The notes: a model not told the origin generated them from the sequence alone. DNA of 64,000 nucleotides from Progne subis subis (GCA_022316685.1 JAKJHU010000085.1:2914001-2978000), one strand, 5' to 3'. Shown: positions 13,560 through 26,677, numbered from the stretch's first letter. Numbers and translations are program-made.

Positions 13560-14000
13560 TTAACATCAGGATTTTTTAATTCTATGGTTTTTTAATGAAA
13601 AGACTTGAGGGCATTTTTAGCATGTCTCCAATCGAGTTGCTTGCCCCCCAAAAAAGCCACTTGGAGAACAAAGCTGTCCTGAAACACCACTGCTGTCAGG
13701 AAATATGGTGCTTTTATCCCCCTCTGTAGAAGGGAAGCGGGGAACGTCTCCTTTAAAGTGCCTCAAAATGAATTTAATTTAGAACGGATTTCACATTCGC
13801 ATTTGATGAATTAAAACCAGTGTGGTTTAACAACTATGTAATGGGGTATATATATGATCTGTTAAACAGGTGTTTGAGGTTTAGCAATTATCTAATAAGA
13901 GACTTATACATATTACAGTAGATAAACTTCAATAAATATGTTCTTAATCAACCGGAGAGCACTCAACATACAATTACCGTCCCTGCCACATCTTGTTGAA
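13560..14000. promoter_or_regulatory. AT-rich block, candidate conserved non-coding element
   Basis: This is an AT-rich, CpG-poor stretch between GC-rich neighbours, with the most AT-rich part at about 13745-13975. It has no reading frame or simple repeat. It lies about 600 bases left of a CpG-rich stretch, so it could be an element paired with a promoter. That is inference from composition only. Confidence 0.3.
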
Positions 14001-14569
14001 ACGAGCAGCTGATTCAGTGCACGGCGGGATTTTATGTGCTGCTTAAAAACCCCCTCCCCTGTCTCCTGTTTGTGCTGCCGGGGTGGGGTCTCCACGATTT
14101 CCCACCTGGGAGCTGGGGCAGCTCCAAGAGCTGGGTAGGAATCCCAGCAATGATTTTCTTTTCCCGTGGAATATCCACGGTGGGGATCCTTGCGACAAGC
14201 ACAAGCTCCTGCCCTCCTCTCCCTCCCCACCTTGCGACCCACGCGTGCTCGTTCACCAAGAGAAATGGAAAGGGATTCGGGATGGAGAGCTTCATCCTGA
14301 CGGGGGGATCTGCATTAGGAGGCGTCAAAAGCGGAGCAATAGGCTTAATGTACCGCACACCTTGGGATTTTCCCGGTGCCAAGCTGTGCCGGTGATCCGG
14401 GGAAGGATGCACACAATCCCCGTCCCACTGTGGGGTTAACACCGCGCTGTTTGGGCTAATTTGCCACGTTTCTAGCTCGGGTGTTAAATCTAATTAGCAC
14501 ATTTAGTGCCGGCTTTCCCAGCTGTAAAACAGCAGGGAAATCTCTACTGACACCAGAGACAAAGGCGTG

Positions 14570-15240
14570 AGTTGCCTCAGCAGCTTCCCGGTGCCCCAGA
14601 AAGCCGGGTTGCACCCCAAAGTCCAGGACAATGACGGCGCACCGTCCCTCCCACTGCCGGGAAAACAAACACGGGCTGTTGAGTGGAACAGGAAAGTACC
14701 CGGAAAGCACCGCCGGCTCCACGGGGTTTGTTCTGTTTCACGCACAAGCTTCGAAGGGAGAAATTCGCGACGGGTTTGGATCGGTGCCGGGACAGAGCAA
14801 AAATTCGAATTCTGAAAAATCAATCCAAATGCAAGATTCAGTTCTGGAATCGCATCGTTCACCGCTCCTTGGTCCCCCGGGCAGCTCCTGCTCATCCCCA
14901 CGGTATAACCGGGTCGGCATCGCCCGTGCTGGGTTAACTCCATCCCCACCTGGGGAAGGGGGTTTGTCTGCAGCCCTCGCTGCTGAAATCTGAAATGGGG
15001 ATGGGTTTGGGCTCTGCACAGCCTGCGGGACCCCCTCTCCCTCCGCATCCCAGCTGCAGGACACTGGGACGCGATGCTGCCCGCAGCAGGCGCAGCGAGC
15101 CGGGGGAGGCAGCGATCCCCCCTTTCCCAGGGGATTTTCCTCGCTTCCCCCTCGGCTGCACAAGATGAGCGCATTTTTAAACGCGGCGTTAGAGCTGTCT
15201 AAAGAGCCAGGCTTGCTCCGGTCGGGAAATCTGAGTCGCT
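14570..15240. promoter_or_regulatory. CpG-island-like stretch
   Basis: CpG dinucleotides are common here: about 50 by hand count over roughly 670 bases, close to what base composition predicts, whereas most of the window is clearly CpG-depleted. In vertebrates this usually marks an unmethylated promoter or a strong regulatory element. I find no coding exon next to it. A 223-codon minus-strand frame (14503-15174) overlaps it but has no recognisable domain and looks like a by-product of GC content. Confidence 0.45.
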
Positions 15241-16429
15241 CTCATTGATTTCACAGCAGAATTTCCAAATGCACGGACACCAGGACGCAAATGATTTCTG
15301 CCAAAAAACAGAGCCTGCGGAACCCTCCCTCGCTGCGCACAGCTTTGTCTTCTCCTTTTGGTGCTTTTTAATTTTTTTGCTCTCCCATCATTACCAGCGC
15401 AATTTTATCGATGACTGTATTGCTGGCTATTTAATTATTCCCTTTTAATCCCTTCGAGCAGCTGAGACATAAAAGCAAAGGCCATTAGTGACTCCGGAGC
15501 GAGATGCCGGGGCATCAGCCCGGCGGGCAGAGCGAATCCCAGCCGGGATTGTGCCTCCCACCCACCATCCCTGTGCTGGACAACCGCGTGGGAGGAGGCA
15601 CGCCAGAGGGAACAGTGCTTTAAATAGACAACAAAGTGGGAAAAACAAGGAGGAAGGTGCCAAGGATGCCCCAGGGCCTGTTTTCCACCCTCCCCAGAGC
15701 ATCCCAGCCCCAACTCGCAGGTGCCTGTCGCAAGAAGCAGACAAAGGCTGAGCATCCTCAGTGGGATTTTCTGCTCAGCACCCAAACCCTGCTGTGGTGA
15801 GGCTGTCACCCCCCAGCGCCCCGCGGGGGTGCCTGCCCTGTTCCTGCTAAGATTCAGCTGACAAGCTCCGTTGGAAAGGAAGCAAAAGACGTTCGCTTCT
15901 TTTTTTAGACCTGAACGGAGAAGTTGTACAATTTCAGCGTATAAATAATTGAAGGGCTAATGTGATCTCAAACTGAGCACTTATTAAATGGAAACGTCCC
16001 TGTTGACAGATGAATTCCTGTAAATTTTCTTCGGTTGAGCTCAGATACCCATTTCGTGCTTCGAAGCAGATGAGGTCACCCTGGCTGGACAGCACACGCT
16101 GTGCCTGGCAGGGACCTGGGCCTTTGGAAAGGAAAAAAGGATAATAGCAATAATAGTCATAATAAAGGGCTGAGATTTTAAAGGCTGCAGGACAGCGCAT
16201 ACAGCTCAGTGCACACATTTCTCTCCCTCTTTTCAAAGGCCCAGAGAGGATTCCCTGTGATGCCCCCAGGCAGCTGGAGATGTCCCCAGCCCAGTCCCCG
16301 CGCATCCCCCAGGTCCCAGCAGTGTGGGAGGGACGGAGGGGAAGGTCAGGACCCCTCCCAGACAGAGCTGCCCCCAGCGTGCCATCGCCTCCCCCCACGC
16401 TGCCGCCGTGTTTGTGTTCTGCCTTCCTT
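15241..16429. other. Non-coding DNA, no gene seen
   Basis: Mixed sequence. An AT-richer part at about 15850-16010 and a short run of imperfect AATAAT-like text near 16141-16170 are the only landmarks. Confidence 0.45.
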
Positions 16430-16600
16430 CAATTATAATTAATAGCGGCTCATTATCAGGAGGGGACCGTTTATAAGATTCAATTAGAAGCCATTTATTT
16501 TAATGCTTTTGAACACAAAATGAGTTTGATCTCAGGAAACATTTCATTAGCATAATCTTCCCATAACGAGATCATCTCCCCAGCCTGACACATTCACACG
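16430..16600. promoter_or_regulatory. AT-rich block with octamer-like site
   Basis: A sharply bounded AT-rich stretch between GC-rich flanks. It holds TATAATTAAT near 16434 and ATTAGCATAA at 16546-16555, which resembles a POU/octamer site. It has no reading frame. I read it as a candidate enhancer-type element on sequence texture alone. Confidence 0.3.
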
Positions 16601-16939
16601 GCGGTACCAGGCGGGGGGACGGTGTCCGAGCGGCCGCGGCCCTCGGAGCGGTCAGTGGGGCACGGCCAGCACCCCGCAGCCCATCCCAGTGCTCAGGGAA
16701 TGGCAGTTTTGTGGGAGCTCAGCTCTCCCCATCACCAAACCGTGGAACTGGCTCAACCCTGGCCAGCCCCGGGGTGCTCGGAGGTGCCACAAAGGCAGCG
16801 CCGAGCTGGCAAAGTTTTGTCCTTGACCAAACCCAGCGCCGGGGGCTGATGGCAATGCTCCCCCCGACCCCTCCAGCTGGAACCCAGCCTGCTCCAGCCC
16901 CAGCAAACAGCTCTCAGCAAGGCTGTGCCATGGCACAGA
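16601..16939. other. GC-rich non-coding DNA
   Basis: Starts with a short CpG cluster containing GCGGCCGC near 16630 and then becomes ordinary GC-rich sequence. No exon recognised. Confidence 0.4.
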
Positions 16940-17260
16940 GAGGGAATGAGATCATTTTATTTGACTGTTCAGCTTAGGAAATTTAGTCATGAGGCAGGAA
17001 TGAAAACTTGTGTCTACTCCAAGTCAAAATGCTCAATACAGCATGGCCATTTTTTTTTCCCCGGGGATAATCATCTCTGATTTGTTGCCCATATGGAAGA
17101 TGTATTGGTTTTCCATGCACCGGATGAGTTATATATTTTATAAGCTGAGCTGTCCATATATTCAAAGTAATACGACTGCGTCCGCTTACACTTAAGCTGC
17201 ATAGTGCACCACCACCTATTTTGGGTATAAAACTGCGCCATGAACATATTTTTAAATGCT
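16940..17260. promoter_or_regulatory. AT-rich block with CCATAT motifs
   Basis: About 320 AT-rich bases contain CCATATGG near 17088 and CCATATATTC near 17154, both one or two changes from an SRF CArG box, plus a TATATATTTTATAA stretch near 17133. No reading frame or repeat. A further CCATATGGG occurs at about 17918. It is a candidate regulatory block with unknown function. Confidence 0.3.
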
Positions 17261-18929
17261 TTGCTTGGTCTTTATCAGAGCCCTGTCTGGAGCTATTGCC
17301 TTCCAGAGAATGATGCTCACGGTGTTCTGCCACATCAGCTGCAAAACAGACGGATAAAACACCCTCAGACACGGAACCCTGGCAGTGCCTGTCCCTGGGG
17401 GGAACAGTTTGGTCTCAGGGCACAGGGATATGGGGCTGCAGAGTGCAGAAAAGACGTGGTTTGTTGGATGGAGAAGGAGCCCCCTTAGCCCAGGATCTGC
17501 CTCACCCCAAGCTCAGATATCCTTTCCCAGGCCTGGTGCTACCTCTCTGTTTAATCCAGGGGCAGGCATGATGCAAACAAGCAGGAATCCCCAGACCATT
17601 GCAAATGGACAAAGGGTATAAAAATAATATAATTATGATTAGAGTATTGGAGAGCAGGCACAGGCAGTGCCCACACTGCTGGCCCCTCTGCTGCCCACCT
17701 CGGGCACTGGGCACGAAGCCAAACACTCCCTTCCCAGCATCAAGTCTTAAAGCCGCCTAAAAACTGCCGGGAAATAAATTCTCCTCCGAAGAAATCTCTG
17801 GCATCACAGCTCCAGATTATCTGCTAGTGCAGGAGGAGGCAGCTCTCAAATATTTTAAATGTATGGGCCATACGTTCTGGGAAATATAACATACACAGCG
17901 AAAAAAAACATTGCCTCCCATATGGGCTTGGAGAAGCTGCGGATTACAGCGCGCCGAGCCAGATGGCCGGTAACTCAATGCAGCTGAACAGAAATCTCTG
18001 GGCCAAATTCATCCCCACCACAAGCACCCTGAGCCCAAAAGGCTTACGACATTGCTCAGCTCCTCACGTTCGACTGCCACAAGGTGGGAGTTATCTGCCC
18101 GTGGCAGCCAGGCTGTGACAGAGAGCTGGAATCGGGGACCTGAGGTTCTTCCCATTCTGGTGTGGGCTTGTCCCCCCTCCCAGAGGTGCTGGAGTCCTCC
18201 TCTCACACCCAGGCTGGGATGGGAAGTGTTGGGGAATTGGACATTAGGTTCAGAAGCACTTCATGGCACCAAAGCATTTCATACCCACTCTTTGGGCTCT
18301 CCATTATTGGGTACCTGTGATTTGGGGCTGACCACGTCACGTCATCACCTCCTCAGAGCTGTGCCTCCAGCTCTGTGCCGCTGGACACCCCACCCTGCAC
18401 CCTGTCACTTTGCTCTAATGTTTTGGTCAGGATAAATGAACAGAAAAATCTATTTTTATGCTTAATTTGCCGGAGAGCTCGGGTGGTGAACAATCCCAGA
18501 GCAGCCCTTGCAAACCCTTGCAACACCCACAGCAGAACCACACAGCACTGCTGGCACAGGGCTGTGGTGGGACCTGGGCAGTGCTGGCATGGCCAGCTCA
18601 CCTAAAATTGCTCCCTGAAAGTCCCAGTTTGTCCCTGGAGGGACAAAGGAGTCCCTGCAGCCATGGGAACAACAGGCCCCTCACACTGACAGCACCCACA
18701 GCGGGATTAAACAGCACGTAGGGATGGAAAGCAAGATTGGTCCCAAAAGGTGGTTAAAACACTGCCTCGATACCACACCAGGCGTGTTTCCAGCTGTTAC
18801 ACTGTTGGATAACTGGCTCAGGAAGGAGCAAAGCTCCCATGTTGGTTTCATATTTTCTCTTCTTTGTGTTAGAGCCGGGATTAATACAGGGGAGTCACAG
18901 TTTTGTGTTCGGACTCAGTGCTGATTAAT
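17261..18929. other. Non-coding DNA, no gene seen
   Basis: Mixed sequence with no recognisable exon or transposon. The AT-richer part at about 17740-18000 could extend the regulatory texture of the preceding block. Confidence 0.4.
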
Positions 18930-19180
18930 CCTTATCTATATTACAGCCTCGCAAGACGTGAGCTCTAACTGGCGAGTTAGAAAATGGAGGTAAAATGGAA
19001 CACCTCTAACTCTTTCCAAGGTTATTTAAGTGCTAATCACCCAATAACGAGGTGACATTTCTATTTTTGACCCCTTATATTATTTCTACTTCTGACCCAA
19101 TAATGACCACCCAAGGCCCACAGTGCAGACCTTTGTTACCTAATTAGAAAAAACCACCCAAACCCAAGAAGATGATGAAG
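18930..19180. promoter_or_regulatory. AT-rich block
   Basis: A short AT-rich segment without reading frame or simple repeat, bordered by GC-rich DNA. It is noted only as a candidate non-coding element, with nothing to indicate a function. Confidence 0.25.
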
Positions 19181-20932
19181 GATTTAGACGATGCTGCAAA
19201 TCCTCCATCTTGCCCCATAGGTATTACCGTACACTAAAACCTTAAACCCAAATTTTTCACCCTGTGAGATCACACAATACCATCCAAACCACACACCCAC
19301 AACCCCAGCGCCATCACCCAATTTCGGGAGCCTGCTCCACGGCCTCAAGTCGAACGTAGAGCTTGCTGGAGGCTCGGCACCTTTTAGCACAGAAAGCTGA
19401 AATTCTCAGCCCCCAGGGTTGGTTCCAGCTCTCCCCACCTCCCTGGGGCTGCCCAGGATGCCGGGACAGGCTGAGCCTCCCTCCACCCTCGCGTCCCCGT
19501 TTCTTCCCGCGGGAGGCCGGAGCGCGGCGTGCCGCATCCTGCCTCGCGGTTTGCCGTGACTCACCCGCCAGCCTCCCCCCGTGGAAGCGCCAATCCTGCC
19601 GCTCCCCCTGCGTTACTGTCCTCATGAATCATTAGCCTGCAATAGGGACACCAGATGCGCTCCAAATGAGTCACGGGAAGGAGGTGAAAGGAAAACCAGA
19701 CCTGCCACATATTGGAGCTGCCTGTAACAATGAAAGGGCCGCGGACACAAATCACTCTGTTTTGACTGCAGCCATGACGATTGTTGAGAACACGTCGACT
19801 TGAGGGGAAAAATGCCAGGCCAGAACCCTGCCAGGGATGGGGCAGCCACAGCTTCTCTAGGAAACCTGTTCCTTCATTAGCGCCGTTGCCTTAATTAGGT
19901 TGGATTTAAACACAGCTCAGGGGTGGAATAGGTCCTTTGATGCAGCGCTGGGGTGCCCAGGGCCCATCCCTGAGGTGCTCAGGAGCCCTGCACAACCATG
20001 GCCCTGGGCTTTGGGACACCCACCACAACCCAAAGGGAAGCAGCCCCTCAAGCCCTGCCAGGAGCTGCTGCTCCAGCCACGCCTGCCCACCGAAGGCAAG
20101 GCAGGGATCACAGGAATAAAGACAATTTAATCTGTGACACAGATTAGATTACTGCCTGGGCACGGTGTGATTGGAGGGGATCAGTGTCACCCCAGAGGCG
20201 AGGCAGAGAAGGGAAAGGGAGATGCTGCAAGAGTCTGGCCACACATTTAATGAAGCATGAGCACATCTTCCCTCGTTAACCCTGCTACATGATGGGGCCA
20301 AGGAGTTTTATGGGATTTTATGGAGTGTCACAAAGATCTGCACCCTGGAACACCCCTGGAATCCTCTAAGGGGGAGAGGGGATGAGCCCCTTGGTGCCCT
20401 GTGCCCTGCTCAGAGCTCTGCCAGCCCTGAGGATCCCAGCTGGCAGAGGGAGCCCTGGCAGTGCCAGCCACCACCGTGGTTCTGCCAGCTCATCCTCAAT
20501 TGTTCACACCCCTCCTCTCATCTCGGGCTGCTCGTGATGCTCCTCTCAGCATCTCCAAGGAACCGGGGCTGTTTCTTCCCTGCCCTTCCCCAGAGCTGCT
20601 CGAGGAGCTTTTGCAACAGCCCCAGGCGTGGAATGGGGGCTCCAAAGCGATGCAGACAAAAACACCCTCACTAAAAAGAAGTAATATCCTTCCTCCAGCT
20701 GATAAAACCACTAAATGGGAGCAGTCTGGCTGTCCCAGACCCCACAGCTGAGCAGAGGTGTGGGGCTGTTTGCACCCTCAGTAAATACCAAAGCGCAGCC
20801 CTGCAGCCCTTGCCTGGCTCCTGCGAGGAAAACGCCGGGAGCAGAGCCATTGCCAGCCAGCAGGATGCCAGGATTTGTGTGTACCCAGTCTCCTACAGGG
20901 GTGAGACAGAAAGGAAGAGGATTTTGAGCAGC

Positions 20933-20954
20933 AGAGAGAGAGAGAGAGAGAGAG
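20933..20954. repeat. (AG)11 microsatellite
   Basis: Eleven perfect AG dinucleotides. Ordinary microsatellite. Confidence 0.95.
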
Positions 20955-21086
20955 GTACAGAGAGCTCTGAAATCCCTCTGGCTCCGCTTCACCAAGGTCT
21001 ATGTTTAACCAAGCCAGCTCCCTTCCCTGCCAAATGCAAACACGATCCTCAGGGGAATAACAGAGCAAAGAATTTGGATGAAGAAG

Positions 21087-21090
<4 letters not shown>

Positions 21091-21120
<30 letters not shown>
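21091..21120. repeat. A30 homopolymer
   Basis: Thirty consecutive A bases with no recognisable retrotransposon body upstream and no obvious target-site duplication. Confidence 0.95.
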
Positions 21121-21125
<5 letters not shown>

Positions 21126-22859
21126 AGACATCCAATAAATACTTAAGGGAACAACTGAAGAAGAGAAGTCCAAAAATTCAGAAGCATAAGGGGTTGCTCT
21201 TAGGGGAAAGCCAGTTTGAGCATTTCCAGGAGCTGCTGTTCCAGCACTGTGCTGGAACACATCCCTGGGATGGCCCTGCCTGCCCCAGCAGCCTCCCATG
21301 CCCGGGAAGTTTGGCTTTATTTCCGAGCTTCCCCAGAGGCCACCCACCCATAGAAAAGTCAGAAACCGCCTCAGACATGTGCAGTGGTTAAAACAACAAA
21401 AAAACAACCCTAAAAAAACCCAAACAAACCCAATTCATCCTGAAGAAACCTGGAGGTCCTTCACCATGTGGTGCTGCCCTCCAGGCTGAGCAAATCACCA
21501 GAAACCCCCTGATGCCACCTGCGGGGCAGCCCAAAGCGAGTGCAAACCCCTGGGGACAGCAGATTAGCCAGATTTAATTACCTCTCCATCTTCCTTCCTT
21601 AATTTTCCATCCTTCTGGTCCCGTGTTTCTAGACCTCAGGCACCGCTCTCTCCCCCGGCAGGATGCTCAGTCTGCCGAGCACACGAGGGGCTTGGGAACA
21701 ACAACATCCACCCCCAAGGCTCGTCCTCCACCCCCCCAGCTCCCACCACTGACAGAGACAGATGGGCACCAGCCCGAGGGTCTGAGCAAGCAGGAGAGGG
21801 CCAGGAAAAGGGAATCAGCCCTCGCTTTTATTTGCCTGGGGTCGCGCTGGGGGGTTTGGGGCAATAACTCTGCCCCACCCAGGCTCCCCCCACACCCAGG
21901 GCACCCCCTGGTCAGGCAGTCCAGGCTGTGGAACGCACAAATTAAATAAATGGTGCCGTTGCAAGATTGATTTATCCTCGTGGTGCGTTCTGATCTGACG
22001 AGAGGAAGGGGAAAAGCCTCTCCTCCCCCCCGGCAGGGTGGAGGGGCTCGGGAGCGACCCAGCAGCTCCTGTGCCTGCTCCCTTCGGCGGGGCCAAGGGA
22101 GGACGGGAAGGGAAGTTTGTTTTCAAGACAGCTCCCTCCAGGTTCCTGGGTTTTCCAGATGGTTTGGCTGCCTGGGGATGCCTCTTGATGCCTTTCACAG
22201 AGCGAGCCCTCCCCGAAATGTGGGAAATGGGAACTAATGCCAAAGTCAAGAAACAGATTGCAGGAGACTGAGAACGCAGATGTGTCAAGAAAGCGAAGAG
22301 TGGCTTTTCCCCTTCGCCACTGTGGTCGCGGGACTCCTTTTATAGCCAGAGCATTAATGTAAAACAAACCTTTCCCCAAATGTCTGAAGTTCAGAGCCTC
22401 TTTCTGCAGCGGAAATTGCTAATTCGAGGCAGGGTAGACCTATGTCCACAGGAAATGGGAGTCTGGAGGAAAACCAGGGAATTCCTGGGGAAGGCATTCC
22501 TGGATGAGCCAGGACCTCCAAAGGGATGTGCAGTACTGCAGATGGTTGCTGTAGGTCTCTTCCACCTCAATTATCTCACCCTATCCTGCCCTGTTTTATC
22601 TGTCACCCCTGGAGTCCTCACCGGGACCTTATTTTGCACTCCCAGCCCTCGGGAAATCTCCATTTCCTCGAGCTGTTTCCAGGGAGACTCTGCCAGTCCA
22701 GCAGCAGCCCAGCAGGGAGGAGAAGGCACGCTCGCTGCCTGCTTTAAACAAGAAAATCCATACATGGTAGGAAAGTTCGTAAGAGGCAGAATCATTTCGA
22801 TCTCAGAGTCAGCACGTGACGGAAAGAATTTCCCCACTGGCAGGGCAGGAGAATCAATT

Positions 22860-23270
22860 TAAGGTGTTTACACAATGCAAGGCTCCCGGTGTATAATTAT
22901 CATTTTATAGTCAATCAATTGTAATTCTGATCCAGAGCACAGCACGGGAAAAATCAGCATTCAGGAGCACCTTTGATAAATTAGCGAGGATTACGGAGTC
23001 TGTGTTTGCAGAGATTTTGGTCTGGCACTAAGGGAGGATTTAAAAATGGCAAAGTTTTTGCCTCTGCAGCTGAATACACACGGGACTGAGGAATTTAAAG
23101 CTGTTTAGTTCTGGAAGAGAAGTAGGATTAAAGCTATGGAGAGGGCAGGGATCTATTCTGTATTTGATTAGGAGTTTTATGATGCAAAGAAGCTTTAGGG
23201 AACGCTTCAACTCTCCGTGCACAGGATTATACACATCACTGTATTAATTATTAGTATTAGAATAACACCT
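22860..23270. promoter_or_regulatory. AT-rich block, candidate conserved non-coding element
   Basis: AT-rich sequence with TATAATTATCATTTTATAG near 22892 and several ATTA cores, without reading frame or tandem structure. Same texture as the other AT-rich islands in this gene-free interval. Function unknown. Confidence 0.3.
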
Positions 23271-26200
23271 AAAAACCCCGGCAGCCTGCAGAGCCCTCCT
23301 GTTCCATATATTTTGTGTTTGAGCCAAGCCCAGCTGAGCTGATCCCTGGGGTAAATTACCTCGAATCACCCCAGTGCAGCCACAAATCTCTCCCAAAGGA
23401 AGTCTCAGACAGGGCTTGATGAGCGTTTCCAAAAAAAGACCTTCCCTACAGACCTGACATCATCATCCTTCGCCCAGATTCCTGCAGCAGCTCCTGCGAG
23501 GTTTTCTCCCTGCAGCATTTCTCCCTGCCCAAGCTCCACTTTGCAAAAAGCCAAAGCATCCTCAGCGAGGAGGGGGGAAAAAAAGCTAAACCCTGAAAAA
23601 ATCCCCGGAATCAGCCAGTCCTGGGTGACAGGGAAGGTGAGACAGGCTCGGGGCAGATGGAGAGATGCTCCCAGGACCCCAGCACTGCCTGCCTCACCAG
23701 ATCTCAGGGATGAAATCACTCCCAGAAAACAGCAGGAAATCAATCCAGTGAAAAGAGATGTGTTGTTTTGGGTTTTTTCCCTGCCAGGGGAATGATTTGC
23801 CCAGCTCACAGGCTGCACGTGGAAAACCAGTTTCCAAAAGCTGCTGAGCTGAGAAGCTGAAGGTTGGGGTGGCTCCTGGTAGGAGATACCCAGGAACTGG
23901 CAATACCCCACACCCCCACTCCTCATCCACCTGCCCCCTCCAGGCCTTTTCCTTGGGTAAAGGGAGAATTTGGGAACCCCTGATCCCAGAGGAGCCAGGC
24001 AGTCACCAGGATTTCCTCCCCTGACCTGTCCCTTCACACTCTTTTTCTAAAGTGTCTTTTTAAAGCGCAATTAATAGACAAATATGGATGGGGAGGGGAA
24101 AAAAAAAACCCAAAAACTAGCAGCAAAAGGGCTCCAAGCAGCAGCTGGGTGCAGGGACTGTGTGACCACCCCTCCCTGAGCGGGTCCATCCTTGGGGAAG
24201 CCAGCGGGCTCGGGATGCAGGGAAGGGAAGCTGCTCTGTATGCGCGACCCAGCCTTCATGTGCGCCGCCTTTCTCATGGTAATCCCGGGAGCCCAGTCTG
24301 GTGGCAATAATCTCCTCATTCTCTGCCGTTTCCTCACGGGGGTAAAGATCATGGAGCATTAACACAACGGATGTGCACTTTGAACCAGAAGCTGTTCCCC
24401 GCGCTATAAATCAGTGCCTGCCACCGCAGCACAATGGCCCCGAAATTAATTACCCTGTCCCTTTGCCAAAGGGAAAGCGCCCTGCGCTGCTGGGGATGCA
24501 GGAACCGGCAGGAACACAGCCCTGGGGTGGCTGCACATCTCCCTTGAAACCTCTCATGTACCTGGGATGGTTTGTCCTGCTCCCTCCTCATCCCCGTGAT
24601 GCTGCTGGAACTTGAGGAGAGCAGAAAAAATTCCCAGACTGGGACTGTGGAGCCCAGTCACTCATGCTGGGGTAAATCCCCACGGTTTTCGTCCCTGTGC
24701 TGATCCAACCAGCTCTCCCAAACCGATCTGCTTTTCCTGCAGCACTCAGGGCAGATTTACAGGGAGCGCAGACACAAAGAACAAGCCGAAAGCCAAAAAG
24801 GGCAGAGGAGGAATGCGCTCCTTTCATTAAAACCTACAAAACACTTCTAACGTTTCTCAGATGAAAGAGCCATCCCCTCTTTTTACACCTTTCCCACTGC
24901 TCCTCAGAGGCAGAGAGGAAGGGAACAGGGAAGACACACCAGATCTGAAAGCTGGGAGATCTCTGGGTGTCTCACAGCTCCCAATAACAGCTGGACGCTG
25001 CTGCCTCAATTTCCCCCTCCACATTCACCGGGGAATCTCCGACCACCACGGCATGTACCCCCACAAACGCACGGTTTTTTTTCCCTCTGACCCTTCTGGC
25101 TGAAGCTCTCTGCCAGCAGACGCCCCTCAAATGACCCACAGGCCCCCCTGAGCAGCAGGCACTTCCCAAATTCCACGGCCAGGAGCCCAGGGTGCCGCCG
25201 TGGATGTGCCAGCAGCGCCAGGCGGGAGCGGTGCCACCCTCGGGCTGCTCTCCCCCCACACCTCCTGCTGTCCCACGAGGTGCTATTTATGACAAACACA
25301 AACCTGCTCTCCCTTCCCCGCAGCCAAGGAGGTCACACCAAGCGGGTGGTGAAGATTTCCAGCTCGAACAGACTGTTCGGGGGTTGTTTGCGGTAAATTT
25401 TCTGCTTGGTTTGTTGTTTGGTTTGGGTTTGTTTTTTTTCCTACACGTTAAGAACCGGCACAGCAGAGCCCCTGCACAAGACCTGGTCTCACATGAGACA
25501 CGAGAAAGAAAAACGCAGTTGGTGCCCAGTCCATTCAGAGCATCTCCTGCCTGACTTACACATCCTTTTTACCCGCTGCGAGCTCGTCCCATCTCGCCCT
25601 CCATCTGCACATCCCAGCAGGATTGCTGCTCCTCTGGGACAGCAGCCGTGATCACCACTGCTTTTGGGAGCCAGAAGAACCAGATTTAAGTGAAAATGAG
25701 CTCTAAAACCATCGGTGCTGATGGAAGGGAGAGGTTGCACGGCGCGGATAAAATCGCGGCAGCATCCATCAGCTCTGGGGTGTTTGCTTGCAAAGCAGAG
25801 GCTCTGGTCATCAGTTTCACCCAATTACAAAAGGGAAAGGGGGAATTACAGCACTTTTTCAGCCTGGCTTCCTTCTTACCTGTGCAACCCATCCCTGTCT
25901 GTACTAAAAGGACAAAGAAAGAATGAACTGACCGACCGAAACACAGGGCACAAGGAGGCGAGCCCATTTATTGAAGAGATATTTGCATTTTAGGATAGAG
26001 AACTAAAACTGTTCCAAGGGAGCAGCAGTTTTTAGCTGACAGCTCAATAAACAATCCCTGCATCCCTCTGCACCTGGATGAACCCTTGTTAGGCAATGCC
26101 TCTTGGGAACCACCAAAAAAGAAAATAAAAAGGATTTCCTTGGAAAATTAGGATAGGAAAGATGGAAAAGCCTGGGAATCCACCACGCCACAACCTGCCA

Positions 26201-26600
26201 GGACATGCCAGCTCCTCCATCAAAACACATTTTCAGGGCAATTCCCCCAGAAGAAAACCCCTCTCTCGGTGTCATTTGCTATCGCAGCATTAATTACTGC
26301 TATTCTAACCCTCCGTAGCTGGGCCAGAACCCAAAGCATTTTGGGCTCTTGCGGGAGAATCTCCAATGGCTGTTTATAGCTGCTGTGTTGGAGTGAAAAT
26401 AAAACCCCAGCGCTCAGCAAGGCGAGGAACATCTCGCCTCTACATTGCCATTTTTAGCTCCCTGAAGGTACAGGAGCGCTGGAGGCAGAGCCTGGGGAAG
26501 GGCCTGCTTGTCATCCACGGAGTAACTGATCCTGGTGGAAGAGAGAAAGCAAAGCCCTGCCTGTCCCTGGGGATGCTGGGGACGTTAGAGCATCTTCACC

Positions 26601-26601
<1 letters not shown>
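23271..26601. other. Non-coding DNA, no gene seen
   Basis: Moderately GC-rich sequence with no recognised exon, transposon or tandem repeat. A 210-codon minus-strand frame at 23405-24037 shows no domain and is rejected. Confidence 0.45.

Positions 26602-26674
<73 letters not shown>
26602..26674. repeat. A73 homopolymer
   Basis: Seventy-three uninterrupted A bases, the longest homopolymer in the window. CR1 elements do not make poly-A tails, and I see no processed pseudogene or flanking duplication, so it may be an expanded microsatellite. Its exact length is uncertain in any assembly. Confidence 0.9.

Positions 26675-26677
<3 letters not shown>

Larger units (their letters stand above)
19181..22859. 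other. Non-coding DNA with two simple repeats
   Basis: No gene recognised. It contains a perfect (AG)11 at 20933-20954 and an A30 run at 21091-21120. The text around 22528-22575 resembles a CR1 3' end (plus strand) but is too diverged to call. Frames of 193 and 209 codons crossing 20778-21407 simply read through the AG and A runs. Confidence 0.45.

Noticed and set aside
14503..15174. 223-codon minus-strand frame over a CpG-rich stretch
   Set aside because: Explained by base composition; no recognisable domain, and other frames are also open.
22528..22575. Possible CR1 3' tail (plus strand)
   Set aside because: GTAGGTCTCTTCCACCTCAA resembles the CR1 end but the terminal octamers are not recognisable; too diverged to call without a library search.
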